A stretch of DNA of 64,000 nt from RPRC01 sp034933285 (GTDB lineage Bacteria; Desulfobacterota; Desulfuromonadia; Geobacterales; Geobacteraceae): contig JAYFNT010000002.1 of assembly GCA_034933285.1 (NCBI GenBank), positions 1-64,000 on the forward strand, given 5' to 3'. Below are positions 16,858-25,324 of the stretch, in pieces. How positions within the stretch are numbered: position 1 is the stretch's first letter; the number at the start of each line of letters is the position of its first letter. The notes below the pieces were generated by a model. That model worked only from the letters and a program-made list of their open reading frames with translations, did not search any database and was not told the origin of the DNA. Position numbers and translations under genes: made by a program.

Positions 16858-17238
16858 ATGGCTGTTCCGTCATTTGCGGTAAGTGAGGAGAAGAACAGGT
16901 GGCTGAGGGGGCGGATGGCGGCCCTCGGGGTGCGGGAGGAAGATTTCGCCGAAAAATTCGTCCGCTCTTCCGGAGCGGGCGGCCAGCACGTGAACAAGAC
17001 TTCCACCTGTGTCCACCTGCGACATATCCCCACTGGACTGGAAGTGAAATGCATGAAGGACAGGAGCCAGTCGGTGAACCGGTTCCTGGCCAGGCGCGAA
17101 CTTCTGGACAAAATCGCCGGGATGCGCGGCGGGGAGTCAACCCGGGACAGGGAGCGCAGTGCCGCGGCAAGGCAGAAGGCTAAAAGGAGGAAAAGGTCAA
17201 AGATGAAATACGGAACAGGGAGCGGAGAGGCGGAATGA
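16858..17238 (+). CDS. GGQ-motif release factor-like protein (RF-1 domain, ArfB-type)
   Basis: The 126-residue protein consists of the class I release-factor catalytic domain: VRSSGAGGQHVNKTSTCVHL carries the GGQ that triggers peptidyl-tRNA hydrolysis. The codon-recognition domains of RF1/RF2 are missing. The lysine/arginine-rich C-terminus (RQKAKRRKRSKMK) resembles the ArfB/YaeJ tail that enters the empty mRNA channel of stalled ribosomes. The ATG at 16858 has GGGGGGCGGA upstream. Its stop overlaps the mutS2 start (ATGATCA). A stalled-ribosome rescue role is a family inference. Confidence 0.82.
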   Translation: MAVPSFAVSEEKNRWLRGRMAALGVREEDFAEKFVRSSGAGGQHVNKTSTCVHLRHIPTGLEVKCMKDRSQSVNRFLARRELLDKIAGMRGGESTRDRERSAAARQKAKRRKRSKMKYGTGSGEAE

Positions 17239-19586
17239 TCAGGAAGGAAGCGATTCGGACACTGGAGCTTGACAGGATTTTACGCAGGATCTCCGGCTAC
17301 TGCCACAGCGGCGTGTCACGCGGCACCATACTGGATATTTCGCCCTTGCCGGACCGCAACGCAATCGAGTGCCGTTTCGGTATGGTGGAGGAGCTTCGCT
17401 CCCTTGTGGCACAGGGGACGCCGCTTCCCCTGTCTGACTTTGAGGATATATCGCCCCTCTTGCGCAAGATCCGGCCGCAAGGGGCGATCCTCGCTCCCCT
17501 GGAACTGGTGTCGTTTCTTCCCTTCCTGCGAGTGCTGTCCGCTGTTGCTGCGCAGATGGGGTATAGGAACGACATTCCGCTTCTGCAGGAGCTTGCCGGT
17601 TCCGTGACCGGATTTCCGGACATTCTGGAACCCCTGGAACGATCTCTCGACTCGGAAGGGAACATTCTGGACAACGCATCCAGGCTGCTTTTCGAATTGA
17701 GGACCAGGAAAAGGACGCTGACCGCCCGCATCCGGAAACGGCTGGAGGAGATCGTGCGCGAGAGGGAGATCACGGTTTTCCTCCAGGATGATTTCATCAC
17801 CCAGCGTAGCGGCAGGTGGGTCATTCCGGTGCGGATGGATTCCAAGGGCCAGGTGCCCGGCGTGGTGCACGACGTTTCCAATTCGGGTGAGACCGCCTTC
17901 ATGGAACCGCTGGAGATCATAGGTCTGGCAAACGAACTGGAAAACCTCTCAGCCGAGGAAAAGGTGGAGGAGATCCGTATCCTGCGGGAAATCTGCGGCT
18001 GGATACGGGAGGACGGGGAAGAGATCGAGTCGCAACTGGCAATCCTCGTTCATCTGGACCTGCTCAATTCCATTGCCTTGTTTGCCGATTCCCTTGATGC
18101 CCGTGTCCCGGCCATCAGTGATGGCCAGGTCCTCAATCTGGTCAGGGCGCGGCATCCTATACTGATGCTCCTCCAGCAGGAGTCAGGAATGGGGGAGACG
18201 GTGCCCCTCGATCTTTTCCTGGGCGGTGAAGATTCGGTAATGGTTATTACCGGGCCCAATGCAGGCGGCAAGACCATCGCGCTCAAAACAGCCGGCCTGC
18301 TGCTTCTCATGGCCCTGGCCGGCATCCCGGTGCCGGCCGATGAGACTTCGGTGTTTCCGCTGGTCGACCGCCTGCTGGCCGACATCGGCGACGAGCAGTC
18401 CATCGAGAGCAACCTCTCCACTTTTTCCGCACACGTGGCCAATGTTTCAACGGTTCTGGGTGAGGCTGGCGGCAGGTCGGTCGTCCTCCTCGACGAACTG
18501 GGAACGGGGACCGAACCTCTGCAGGGAGCGGCACTGGCTTGTTCAGTGCTCCAGGAGCTGCAGGAAAAAGGGGCGCTGGTTATAGCTACGACGCACCTGA
18601 CGGACATAGTGGGCTTCGTGCACCGCCGGGAGGGTATGGTCAATGCTTCCATGGAGTTCGACCGGCAAACATTTACCCCGCTGTACAGATTAAAGAAGGG
18701 TGAACCGGGACAGTCCCACGCTCTGGAGATAGCCCGCAGATACGGCATACCCAACGCGGTTATCGAACGGGCGCACCACATGCTCGGCCGGATGGAGACG
18801 GAGTTCCACCAGCTTCTGGATGACCTGAAGTCCCAGCGGCTTGAATACGAGGAAACCCTGGCCGAACTGGAGCGTCGGGGAAGGATACTGGCCGAGCAGG
18901 AAAAAGTGCTCGCTTCGCGGCGGGCCGGCTGGGATCTTGAGCGCAAGGAGTCCATCGAGAAGGCGTACCGGGATGCCAGGGAGATAGTGGCAGGGGTCAA
19001 ACGCGAGGCCAATGCGCTTCTTGAGGAAGCCAGGCGCGAGCGGAGCCGGGCTTCCCTGAAGAAGATCACCCAAGTGGAGGAACGGGTCGAGGAAAAGCTC
19101 CGGGAGTTTGGCGGAGAACCTTCCCTTACTCTTGATCAGGTTCACGAGGGAGATACTGTTTTCGTGCGTTCCATCGGCTTCGACGCGGCGGTGCGGTCAG
19201 TGGATTCAAGGTCAGGCCGCATCCGGCTGAGCTTCGCGGGGAAGGAAGTGGAGGTGGGCCTTGCGGATATCGCTCCGCGAAAGGGCGCGGCGCCCAAACC
19301 TTCCAGAAAAATCCGGAAGAAAGAGGACGAGCGGGAAGAGACGCCGCTCCAGCTCCACCTTATCGGCCTGCGCGTGGAGGATGCCGTCAAGAAACTGGAA
19401 CCGTTCCTCAACCATGCATCCCTTGACGGAATCGGCGAGGTGCGGATCGTGCACGGCAAGGGGACCGGCGCCCTGATGCGAGGAGTCAGGGAGTACCTGG
19501 ACGGCCATCCCCTGGTGAAATCCTTCAGAGACGGGGAGCCCTTCGAAGGGGGGAGCGGGGTGACGATGGTGAGGATAAGGCAGTAA
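17235..19586 (+). CDS. mutS2: MutS2 ATPase with C-terminal Smr domain
   Basis: The 783-residue protein has a MutS-type core and clamp, an ATPase with Walker A GPNAGGKTIALKT (near residue 337), Walker B VLLDELGTGTEP, a long coiled coil (about 510-640), a KOW-like segment, and an Smr domain (HLIGLRVEDAVKKLE, then VHGKGTGAL). MutS2 lacks the mismatch-recognition domain. It was first linked to suppression of recombination and more recently, in Bacillus subtilis, to sensing and splitting collided ribosomes. Here it is translationally coupled to a GGQ rescue-type factor, which supports the ribosome role. Confidence 0.95.
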   Translation: MIRKEAIRTLELDRILRRISGYCHSGVSRGTILDISPLPDRNAIECRFGMVEELRSLVAQGTPLPLSDFEDISPLLRKIRPQGAILAPLELVSFLPFLRVLSAVAAQMGYRNDIPLLQELAGSVTGFPDILEPLERSLDSEGNILDNASRLLFELRTRKRTLTARIRKRLEEIVREREITVFLQDDFITQRSGRWVIPVRMDSKGQVPGVVHDVSNSGETAFMEPLEIIGLANELENLSAEEKVEEIRILREICGWIREDGEEIESQLAILVHLDLLNSIALFADSLDARVPAISDGQVLNLVRARHPILMLLQQESGMGETVPLDLFLGGEDSVMVITGPNAGGKTIALKTAGLLLLMALAGIPVPADETSVFPLVDRLLADIGDEQSIESNLSTFSAHVANVSTVLGEAGGRSVVLLDELGTGTEPLQGAALACSVLQELQEKGALVIATTHLTDIVGFVHRREGMVNASMEFDRQTFTPLYRLKKGEPGQSHALEIARRYGIPNAVIERAHHMLGRMETEFHQLLDDLKSQRLEYEETLAELERRGRILAEQEKVLASRRAGWDLERKESIEKAYRDAREIVAGVKREANALLEEARRERSRASLKKITQVEERVEEKLREFGGEPSLTLDQVHEGDTVFVRSIGFDAAVRSVDSRSGRIRLSFAGKEVEVGLADIAPRKGAAPKPSRKIRKKEDEREETPLQLHLIGLRVEDAVKKLEPFLNHASLDGIGEVRIVHGKGTGALMRGVREYLDGHPLVKSFRDGEPFEGGSGVTMVRIRQ

Positions 19587-19590
19587 AGGC

Positions 19591-19640
19591 GGGCGATAGG
19601 CAATAGGCGATAGGCAATAGGCAATAGGCAATAGGCGAAG
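19591..19640. repeat. Tandem ATAGGCA/ATAGGCG repeats
   Basis: About seven near-perfect units of the ATAGGC(A/G) type run from just after mutS2 to four bases before the folA start, including the position where a ribosome site would be expected. Copy-number change here would alter the spacing upstream of folA. Confidence 0.75.
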
Positions 19641-19644
19641 GGTG

Positions 19645-20139
19645 ATGAATATAAACATCATTGCCGCTATGGCGCAAAACCGTGTCATCGGCTGTGGACT
19701 GGAAATTCCCTGGAGACTTCCCGATGACATGAGGCGCTTTCGGGAAACCACCTGGGGGCATCCGGTCATCATGGGAAGGCGGACCTTTGAATCTTTCGCC
19801 GGCCCGCTTCCCGGGAGAACCAATATCGTCCTGTCGCGGGATGTGGGGTATCGGCCTGCAGGCACTATGGTGGCCGGTGACCTGGAAGCAGCCGTTTCCC
19901 TTGCGGGTGATGCCGGGGAGGTCTTCATCTGCGGTGGGGAAGAGGTTTACCGGCGGGCAATGTCGCTGGCGGACAGGATTTATCTCACCGTGCTTCACCG
20001 GGATTTTGATGGTGACGTGTTTTTCCCGGAGATTCCTGCAGATTTCGTCGAGGGGAAAAGGGAATTCGTTCCGGGACCGATTCCCCATACCTTTTTCGTT
20101 TACCAGCGGAAAAGGGGCGTCAAAGAACCTTCTGATTAA
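19645..20139 (+). CDS. folA: Dihydrofolate reductase
   Basis: It reduces dihydrofolate with NADPH. Conserved motifs are present: IAAMAQNRVIGCGLEIPWRLPDD-type N-terminus with the catalytic Asp in LPDDMRRF, the NADPH site VIMGRRTFESF, and EVFICGGEEVYRRAM. A GTG at 19642 immediately precedes the ATG and is an alternative start. At 164-165 residues the length is normal. It is not obviously co-transcribed with mutS2 because of the tandem repeats in the gap. Confidence 0.95.
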   Translation: MNINIIAAMAQNRVIGCGLEIPWRLPDDMRRFRETTWGHPVIMGRRTFESFAGPLPGRTNIVLSRDVGYRPAGTMVAGDLEAAVSLAGDAGEVFICGGEEVYRRAMSLADRIYLTVLHRDFDGDVFFPEIPADFVEGKREFVPGPIPHTFFVYQRKRGVKEPSD

Positions 20140-20164
20140 CCCGGCACGATTTATTCTGCATTAA

Positions 20165-20285
20165 ATCCCCCCTGGCCCCCCTTTCGCAAAGGGGGGGAGA
20201 GAGACATGCTTCCCCCGTTATGAAAGGGGGATTGAGGGGCAATGATAAGCTTCCCCCGTTATGAAAGGGGGATTGAGGGGGATTT
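20165..20285. repeat. Cluster of three C-run/G-run palindromic repeats
   Basis: A CCCCCCTTTCGCAAAGGGGGG palindrome (20176-20197) is followed by two near-identical copies of TTCCCCCGTTATGAAAGGGG with GATTGAGGGG tails (20211-20240 and 20251-20280). The same family is at 11489-11611. It lies between convergent folA and prfC. Confidence 0.75.
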
Positions 20286-20299
20286 TACATATTTCGCCT

Positions 20300-21889
20300 T
20301 CACGCCGCGCTATGTTCCCGCGTGGCGTGGAACTCCAGCTCCTTCCAGTTCTCCATGGTGTTGTCCAGCCGCCACTGACTTCCGGCCAGGTACGCCAGGT
20401 TTCCTTCGCCGTCGTTATACAGGTTCATGACTTCGCGCTTCAGGAATTCGTCGAGCTTTTTCTTCTCTCCCGTCACCCAGCGGGCCGTGACGTAGGACAC
20501 CGGCTCGTAGGCCGCCTTGACCCCGTATTCGTGCTCCAGTCGGTGCATGACCACGTCGAACTGGAGCAGTCCGACCGCGCCGATTATCCAGTCGGCGCCC
20601 ATGAGCGGCCGGAAAACCTGGGTGGTCCCTTCTTCGGCCAGTTGCACCAGCCCTTTTTCCAGTGCCTTGGACTTCAGGGGGTTCAGAAGACGGATTTTGC
20701 GGAAGTGCTCCGGCGCAAAGTTGGGGATGCCGGTGAACTGAAGATCTTCGCCCTGGCTGAAAGTATCGCCGATCTTGATGGTACCGTGGTTGTGGATGCC
20801 GATGATGTCGCCCGGATAGGCTTCTTCCACGTGGGTGCGGTCCTGGGCCATGAAGATGGTGGCGTTGGCGATCTGCACGTCGCGGCCCAGCCGCAGGTGA
20901 CGCACTTTCATGCCGCGGGTGAACTTGCCCGAACAGATGCGGAAGAAGGCGATACGGTCACGGTGGGCCGGGTCCATGTTTGCCTGGATCTTGAATACGA
21001 AGCCGGTGAATGGCTCTTCGTAGGGTGACACTGCGCGGGTAACTGCTTCGCGGGGTTTGGGCGTCGGCGCGGTCTCCACGAAGGTGTCGAGCAGTTGCTG
21101 GACGCCGAAGGTGTTGATGGCGCTGCCGAAAAATACCGGGGTCTGCAAACCGGCCAGATAGGCTTCGCGGTCGAAGGGGTGGGCGGCGCCTTCCAGAAGT
21201 TCCACGTCGGCCCGCAGTTCCTCTGCCTGGGATCCCAGGATACGGTCCAGTTCGGGGTCGTCGATGCCGGTCATGGTGAGCACTTCGCCGGTTCCTACCT
21301 CCGCTTCAGGGTTGAAGAACGCCACTTCCCGTGTATACAGGTGATAGGTGCCTCGGAAGCGTTTGCCCATGCCGATGGGCCAGGTCATGGGCGCACACTG
21401 GATCTGGAGGTTTTTTTCTATGTCGTCCAGCAGGTCCAGGGGTTCGCGCCCTTCCCGGTCCAGTTTGTTGATGAAGGTCATGATCGGGGTGTGGCGCAAG
21501 CGGCATACCTCGAGGAGTTTCTTGGTCTGGCTTTCAACCCCCTTCACCGAATCTATAACCATGAGCACCGAGTCGACTGCCGTAAGCACCCGGTAGGTGT
21601 CCTCGGAAAAGTCGTTGTGGCCGGGAGTGTCCAGGAGGTTGATGTCGAAATCCCGGTAGTTGAATTTCATGACCGATGAGGTGACGGAGATGCCGCGCTG
21701 CTTTTCCATTTCCATCCAGTCGGAGGTTGCGTGGCGTGCGCTCTTACGTGCCCTGACCTCTCCTGCCTGCTGGATGGCGCCGCCGAACAGCAGGAGCTTT
21801 TCGGTAATGGTCGTCTTGCCCGCATCCGGGTGGCTGATAATTGCGAAGGTCCGCCTGCTGTCGATCTCTTTCTGGTTATGCTTTTTCAA
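20300..21889 (-). CDS. prfC: Peptide chain release factor 3
   Basis: RF3 is a GTPase that recycles RF1/RF2 from the ribosome. G-motifs: G1 SHPDAGKTTITEK, G3 DTPGHNDF, G4 FINKLDREG. The RGISVTSSV effector region is typical of RF3, in contrast to EF-G (RGITI). The product has 529 residues, as in E. coli. The start codon is TTG at 21889 (TTGAAAAAGCAT), supported by ACAGGAG at the right distance. Confidence 0.96.
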   Translation of the reverse strand: MKKHNQKEIDSRRTFAIISHPDAGKTTITEKLLLFGGAIQQAGEVRARKSARHATSDWMEMEKQRGISVTSSVMKFNYRDFDINLLDTPGHNDFSEDTYRVLTAVDSVLMVIDSVKGVESQTKKLLEVCRLRHTPIMTFINKLDREGREPLDLLDDIEKNLQIQCAPMTWPIGMGKRFRGTYHLYTREVAFFNPEAEVGTGEVLTMTGIDDPELDRILGSQAEELRADVELLEGAAHPFDREAYLAGLQTPVFFGSAINTFGVQQLLDTFVETAPTPKPREAVTRAVSPYEEPFTGFVFKIQANMDPAHRDRIAFFRICSGKFTRGMKVRHLRLGRDVQIANATIFMAQDRTHVEEAYPGDIIGIHNHGTIKIGDTFSQGEDLQFTGIPNFAPEHFRKIRLLNPLKSKALEKGLVQLAEEGTTQVFRPLMGADWIIGAVGLLQFDVVMHRLEHEYGVKAAYEPVSYVTARWVTGEKKKLDEFLKREVMNLYNDGEGNLAYLAGSQWRLDNTMENWKELEFHATREHSAA

Positions 21890-21954
21890 ACTGGCTGCTC
21901 CTGTAGGAAAAGGTTCCCGCTCCAGGTAGGGAAACGGATCGGTTTAAACAGAAG

Positions 21955-21985
21955 AAAGGCGAAGAGGTTCTCTTCGCCTTTCCGG
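21955..21985 (-). terminator. Intrinsic terminator after the deaminase gene
   Basis: On the minus strand GGCGAAGAG pairs with CTCTTCGCC around AA, followed by TTTCTTC. It lies between the deaminase stop and the prfC start. Confidence 0.65.
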
Positions 21986-22039
21986 TATTCGACTCTTTAT
22001 ACCTTACACTTTTTGCCGGGGTGAGGGCAACAGAAATGT

Positions 22040-22645
22040 TCATCTCTTGCCATGCTGCGAGTTGTAGATTTTACCACCGCTCATGCCATAGTCCCGGAGA
22101 ACTTTTACCGCTTCCTTTCTCTCCACATCGCATATGACGGCAATCCCCCTGGCTGCCATTTCGCTTTTCCAGTTCCTTTTTTTGGGCCCTTCATCGAATC
22201 CGATTCGTTCTGCATCGGCACTTCGCGCGCCGATAATCAGCCTGCGCACGCCGGACCATAGTATGGCGCCGAAGCACATTGCACAGGGTTCCGTGCTGGT
22301 GACCAGTTCGTAAACGGGCAGATTGTGCCTGCCCAAATCATAGCCCCCGGTTTTCTTTTGCGCGAGAGACAGGGCCAATATCTCCGCGTGCAGCATGGAC
22401 ATGTCCCCGGAGGTGACCAGATTGACACCCAGTGAGACCAGTTTGCCCGATTCCGCCTCAAATACAGCAGCGGCGAATGGACCGCCGGTACCTCTTGATA
22501 CATTGAATCGTGCAGCTTCGACGACCAATGACATGCGATCCTGAAGAGCGGAAATATGCTCTGGAAAGCCAAGCAGGAAATCGTTTATCCATTCGGGGAG
22601 GCTAATCTCTATGACATTGGGTTGACGTTGGGTCATGGCTTGCAT
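22040..22645 (-). CDS. Nucleoside deaminase-like protein (CDA superfamily)
   Basis: Zinc-dependent deaminase motifs are intact: HAEILAL (zinc His and proton-shuttle Glu) and TSTEPCAMCFGAILW (PCxxC). The order resembles guanine deaminase/TadA-like nucleoside deaminases, but a C-terminal extension (GFDEGPKKRNWKSEMAARGI) differs from both, so the substrate is uncertain. The frame extends far upstream, overlapping the divergent gene; I take the ATG at 22645 (or 22636). There is no Shine-Dalgarno site. A TATAAT lies seven bases upstream of 22645, so a leaderless transcript is possible. Confidence 0.75.
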   Translation of the reverse strand: MQAMTQRQPNVIEISLPEWINDFLLGFPEHISALQDRMSLVVEAARFNVSRGTGGPFAAAVFEAESGKLVSLGVNLVTSGDMSMLHAEILALSLAQKKTGGYDLGRHNLPVYELVTSTEPCAMCFGAILWSGVRRLIIGARSADAERIGFDEGPKKRNWKSEMAARGIAVICDVERKEAVKVLRDYGMSGGKIYNSQHGKR

Positions 22646-22774
22646 GGATTCATTATAGTCATGTCTCTGCAGGGTTGAAGGCCGGATGCGAAGCGTCTCA
22701 AGATACCCTGCTGCGCTGTCCAAGTCAAGAGTCGTTCGGTACTGCGGATGTATGCAGGGATGCGTATTTGCCGG

Positions 22775-22780
22775 TATAAT
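22775..22780 (+). promoter_or_regulatory. Possible -10 element (TATAAT) for the metallo-beta-lactamase gene
   Basis: A perfect TATAAT with a G 3' (TATAATGG) lies 34 bases before the ATG at 22814. The -35 region (ATGCAG) is poor, so an activator may be needed. Confidence 0.3.
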
Positions 22781-22813
22781 GGAAAAAAAGCCAACACTAT
22801 GGGAATAATCACC

Positions 22814-23845
22814 ATGAAACCCCTCTTTCATCCCGGCCTTGTCAACGGTCCCTTTGAAGATCCCGCCCTTTACATAGACTTTCTGTTCGAAAAGCGGGCG
22901 GTTCTCTTTGACCTGGGTGACCTTCAGCTGCTTCCTCCGCGGAAAATTCTCAGGATCAGCGATGTTTTTGTCTCCCATACTCATATGGACCACTTCGTCG
23001 GCTTCGACAGGATGCTGCGCATAATGCTCGCCCGTGACAAGGTGCTGCGGCTTTTCGGGCCGCCGGGTTTCAACGATCGGGTTGAGCACAGGCTTGCTTC
23101 TTATACTTGGAACCTGGTGGAGAGTTTCAAGGCGGATTTTACCATCATGTCCGCCGAATTCGACGGCAATGCTGAACTCCGTTCAGCGAGGTTCCGTTGC
23201 CGCAAGCGTTTCCGAAGGGAGACCGAGGTGGTATCGGCTGTTTCCGACGGCATCCTCCTGGATGAGGACGCTTTCCGGATCCGGGCGATCCTCCTGGATC
23301 ATGGAATTCCCTGCCTTGCGTTTGCTCTGGAGGAAAAGGACCATGTGAACATCATGAAAAACCGGCTTCTTGAAATGGGCCTTGGGGTAGGGCCCTGGCT
23401 TAACGAGTTGAAAAGTGCGGTGTTGCGTGGAGGAGACGATGATATGCCGTTCAGGGCCTGGTGGCGGGAAGACGGGATCTTGCGGGAAACCTGGCTCCCT
23501 TTGAGAGAGTTGCGGGAAAATGCCCTGCGGCTGGTTCCCGGCCAGAAAATTGCTTACGTGACTGATGCTTTGTGCAGTGACGGGAACTCCCGACGTATTG
23601 TGGAACTGGCCCGGGGTGCGGACTACCTGTTCATCGAAGCCATGTTTATGATGGAAGACCAGGCCATGGCGAGGGAGAAACGTCACCTTGCCGCAGGTCA
23701 AGCCGGACGATTGGCCGGAGTGGCGGGGGTCGGGCGACCGGAGATTTTTCATGTTTCACCAAAATACAGCTGCCGGGAAGAAGAGGTGCGCCGGGAATTC
23801 GGAGAGGCGTTTATCGCCGGTATGAATTTGAGGGATTGCAGTTGA
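22814..23845 (+). CDS. Metallo-beta-lactamase-fold hydrolase (RNase Z-like)
   Basis: The zinc motif SHTHMDHFVG near residue 56 gives the HxHxDH signature. A second His occurs at LLDHGIPCLAF, and a later Asp at VTDALCSDGN, matching the RNase Z/ElaC-like layout. The 343-residue length is close to RNase Z, but the flexible arm that grips tRNA is not obvious, and the insert RCRKRFRRETEVV is basic. It may process tRNA or another phosphodiester. The start at 22814 (MKPLFHPG) is preceded by GGGA; 22799 is an alternative. Confidence 0.75.
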   Translation: MKPLFHPGLVNGPFEDPALYIDFLFEKRAVLFDLGDLQLLPPRKILRISDVFVSHTHMDHFVGFDRMLRIMLARDKVLRLFGPPGFNDRVEHRLASYTWNLVESFKADFTIMSAEFDGNAELRSARFRCRKRFRRETEVVSAVSDGILLDEDAFRIRAILLDHGIPCLAFALEEKDHVNIMKNRLLEMGLGVGPWLNELKSAVLRGGDDDMPFRAWWREDGILRETWLPLRELRENALRLVPGQKIAYVTDALCSDGNSRRIVELARGADYLFIEAMFMMEDQAMAREKRHLAAGQAGRLAGVAGVGRPEIFHVSPKYSCREEEVRREFGEAFIAGMNLRDCS

Positions 23846-23956
23846 AAAGAGAGATTAAAAAACTTGCTCTTTTTCTGTTTGATGCTATCTTGTAAAGACC
23901 GATTGATAATAAATTCAAATAATACAAATTAGACACAATTGCTATTAATTAAAGAC

Positions 23957-25282
23957 ATGGATGGCCTATCACTTTTTACTTTAAAGGAAAGCCTGTTGCC
24001 GGGACCGACGAAAAAGGAAGCTTTTGCTTTCCGGAATACCGTCACGTCCACCAATATGCGCCGCCAGAGGGTTCTTGCGCCGATGGTGATCGCCGCCTGT
24101 CTGATCCTCGGTGCACAGGTGTTGTTTTTCATGAAGGAAAGCCTTGCAGCGGATCGAGGCAATCTCTTTGTATCAGTCATGGTCCAGGCTGTCACGGCAG
24201 CCTTTCTGGCCCTGTTTCTCCACGCCACCCGCGATCCCTTCAAGCCGGTTTTCGCCTCCAGGCGGTTATGGGAAAAAGCTTTTGCATTCGTTTCCCTGTC
24301 ATGGGTCGCGTTCTCTTCGGGAATGCTGCTGCCGGTGACGTTCGGCAGCGGGCCTTACCTCATAGCGGTATTGTCATTCGCAGCGGTTCTCTTTCTGGAA
24401 ACGCTGCAGGGAATAGTCCTTTTCACCCTGGCTCCGGTCTTCTTCGTGTGTTCCGCCGCCTACTTCGGCGCCGACAGGAACTGTATCGAACATGCATGTT
24501 CAAGCATACTGCCGGCTACTATCTTTGCCTGCATCATCTCCAGAATCAATTTCACCATGCTCCTGCGAAACTTCAGGGATGCGGAGTACATTGCCGGACA
24601 GAAGCGGGAGTTGATAGAATCGAATGAACGGCTTCACCAGCTTTCCTTTCTCGACCCCCTGACCAACATTGCCAACCGGCGTTTCCTGGAAATGTCACTC
24701 GTGCGGGAATGGAAGCTGCAGAGCCGTTCAATCCATCCCCTTTCCGTGATAATGATAGATATTGACTGGTTCAAGACTTATAACGATACTTACGGACATC
24801 TGGATGGAGATGCCTGCCTGAGACTGGTCGCGTCAGAGCTGAAGGCTTCGGTCAAACGGCCTTCCGACCTGGTGACGCGGTTTGGCGGCGAGGAGTTCTG
24901 TGTTCTGCTTCCTGAAACCGGGCGGGAAGGAGCCATTCGCGTGGGCCGCAGGATGCTGCTGGCAATCCGCAGGATGCAGATACCCCATCTGGGTTCGCCC
25001 CTGGGCAATGTAACGGTGAGCATGGGTGTCGCATGCTGCCAGCCGGACCTTTCGGGGAGGGTCGAGGATCTTCTGGCCACTGCCGATGCTGCCCTGTATA
25101 ACGCCAAGACGGCGGGAAAGGACCGTATCGCGTGGAGTTGCCTCGCTGAATCACCGGAGGGCCTTTTGCCCGGCGAACAGAGCCAGTCTTTTCGCGTCGT
25201 TGATTTCAATCGGGCCAGAAACTCCGGCAAATCAAAGGCAGCAGGAGCGAAATCGGCTTCATTCCAAGCAGCGCGTTTTTGA
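23957..25282 (+). CDS. Membrane diguanylate cyclase
   Basis: The N-terminal half has about six hydrophobic helices (residues 40-210), a membrane sensor of unknown ligand. The C-terminal GGDEF domain (about 225-385) starts with LDPLTNIANRRFLE and has the active loop RFGGEEF. The inhibitory RxxD site (RPSD) sits five residues before it, so both catalysis and product inhibition look intact. It makes cyclic di-GMP from GTP. A TTG at 23939 could extend it by six residues. Confidence 0.9.
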   Translation: MDGLSLFTLKESLLPGPTKKEAFAFRNTVTSTNMRRQRVLAPMVIAACLILGAQVLFFMKESLAADRGNLFVSVMVQAVTAAFLALFLHATRDPFKPVFASRRLWEKAFAFVSLSWVAFSSGMLLPVTFGSGPYLIAVLSFAAVLFLETLQGIVLFTLAPVFFVCSAAYFGADRNCIEHACSSILPATIFACIISRINFTMLLRNFRDAEYIAGQKRELIESNERLHQLSFLDPLTNIANRRFLEMSLVREWKLQSRSIHPLSVIMIDIDWFKTYNDTYGHLDGDACLRLVASELKASVKRPSDLVTRFGGEEFCVLLPETGREGAIRVGRRMLLAIRRMQIPHLGSPLGNVTVSMGVACCQPDLSGRVEDLLATADAALYNAKTAGKDRIAWSCLAESPEGLLPGEQSQSFRVVDFNRARNSGKSKAAGAKSASFQAARF

Positions 25283-25324
25283 AGCAGCACTGTTTTCAGG
25301 TGTGGAAATCAGCCTTGAATTTAC

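Noticed and set aside
19591..19640. Short CRISPR-like array
   Set aside because: Units are seven bases with no spacers; simple tandem repeat.
22646..23089. N-terminal extension of the deaminase into the divergent gene
   Set aside because: Overlaps the metallo-beta-lactamase gene, has no homology to deaminases and no ribosome site.
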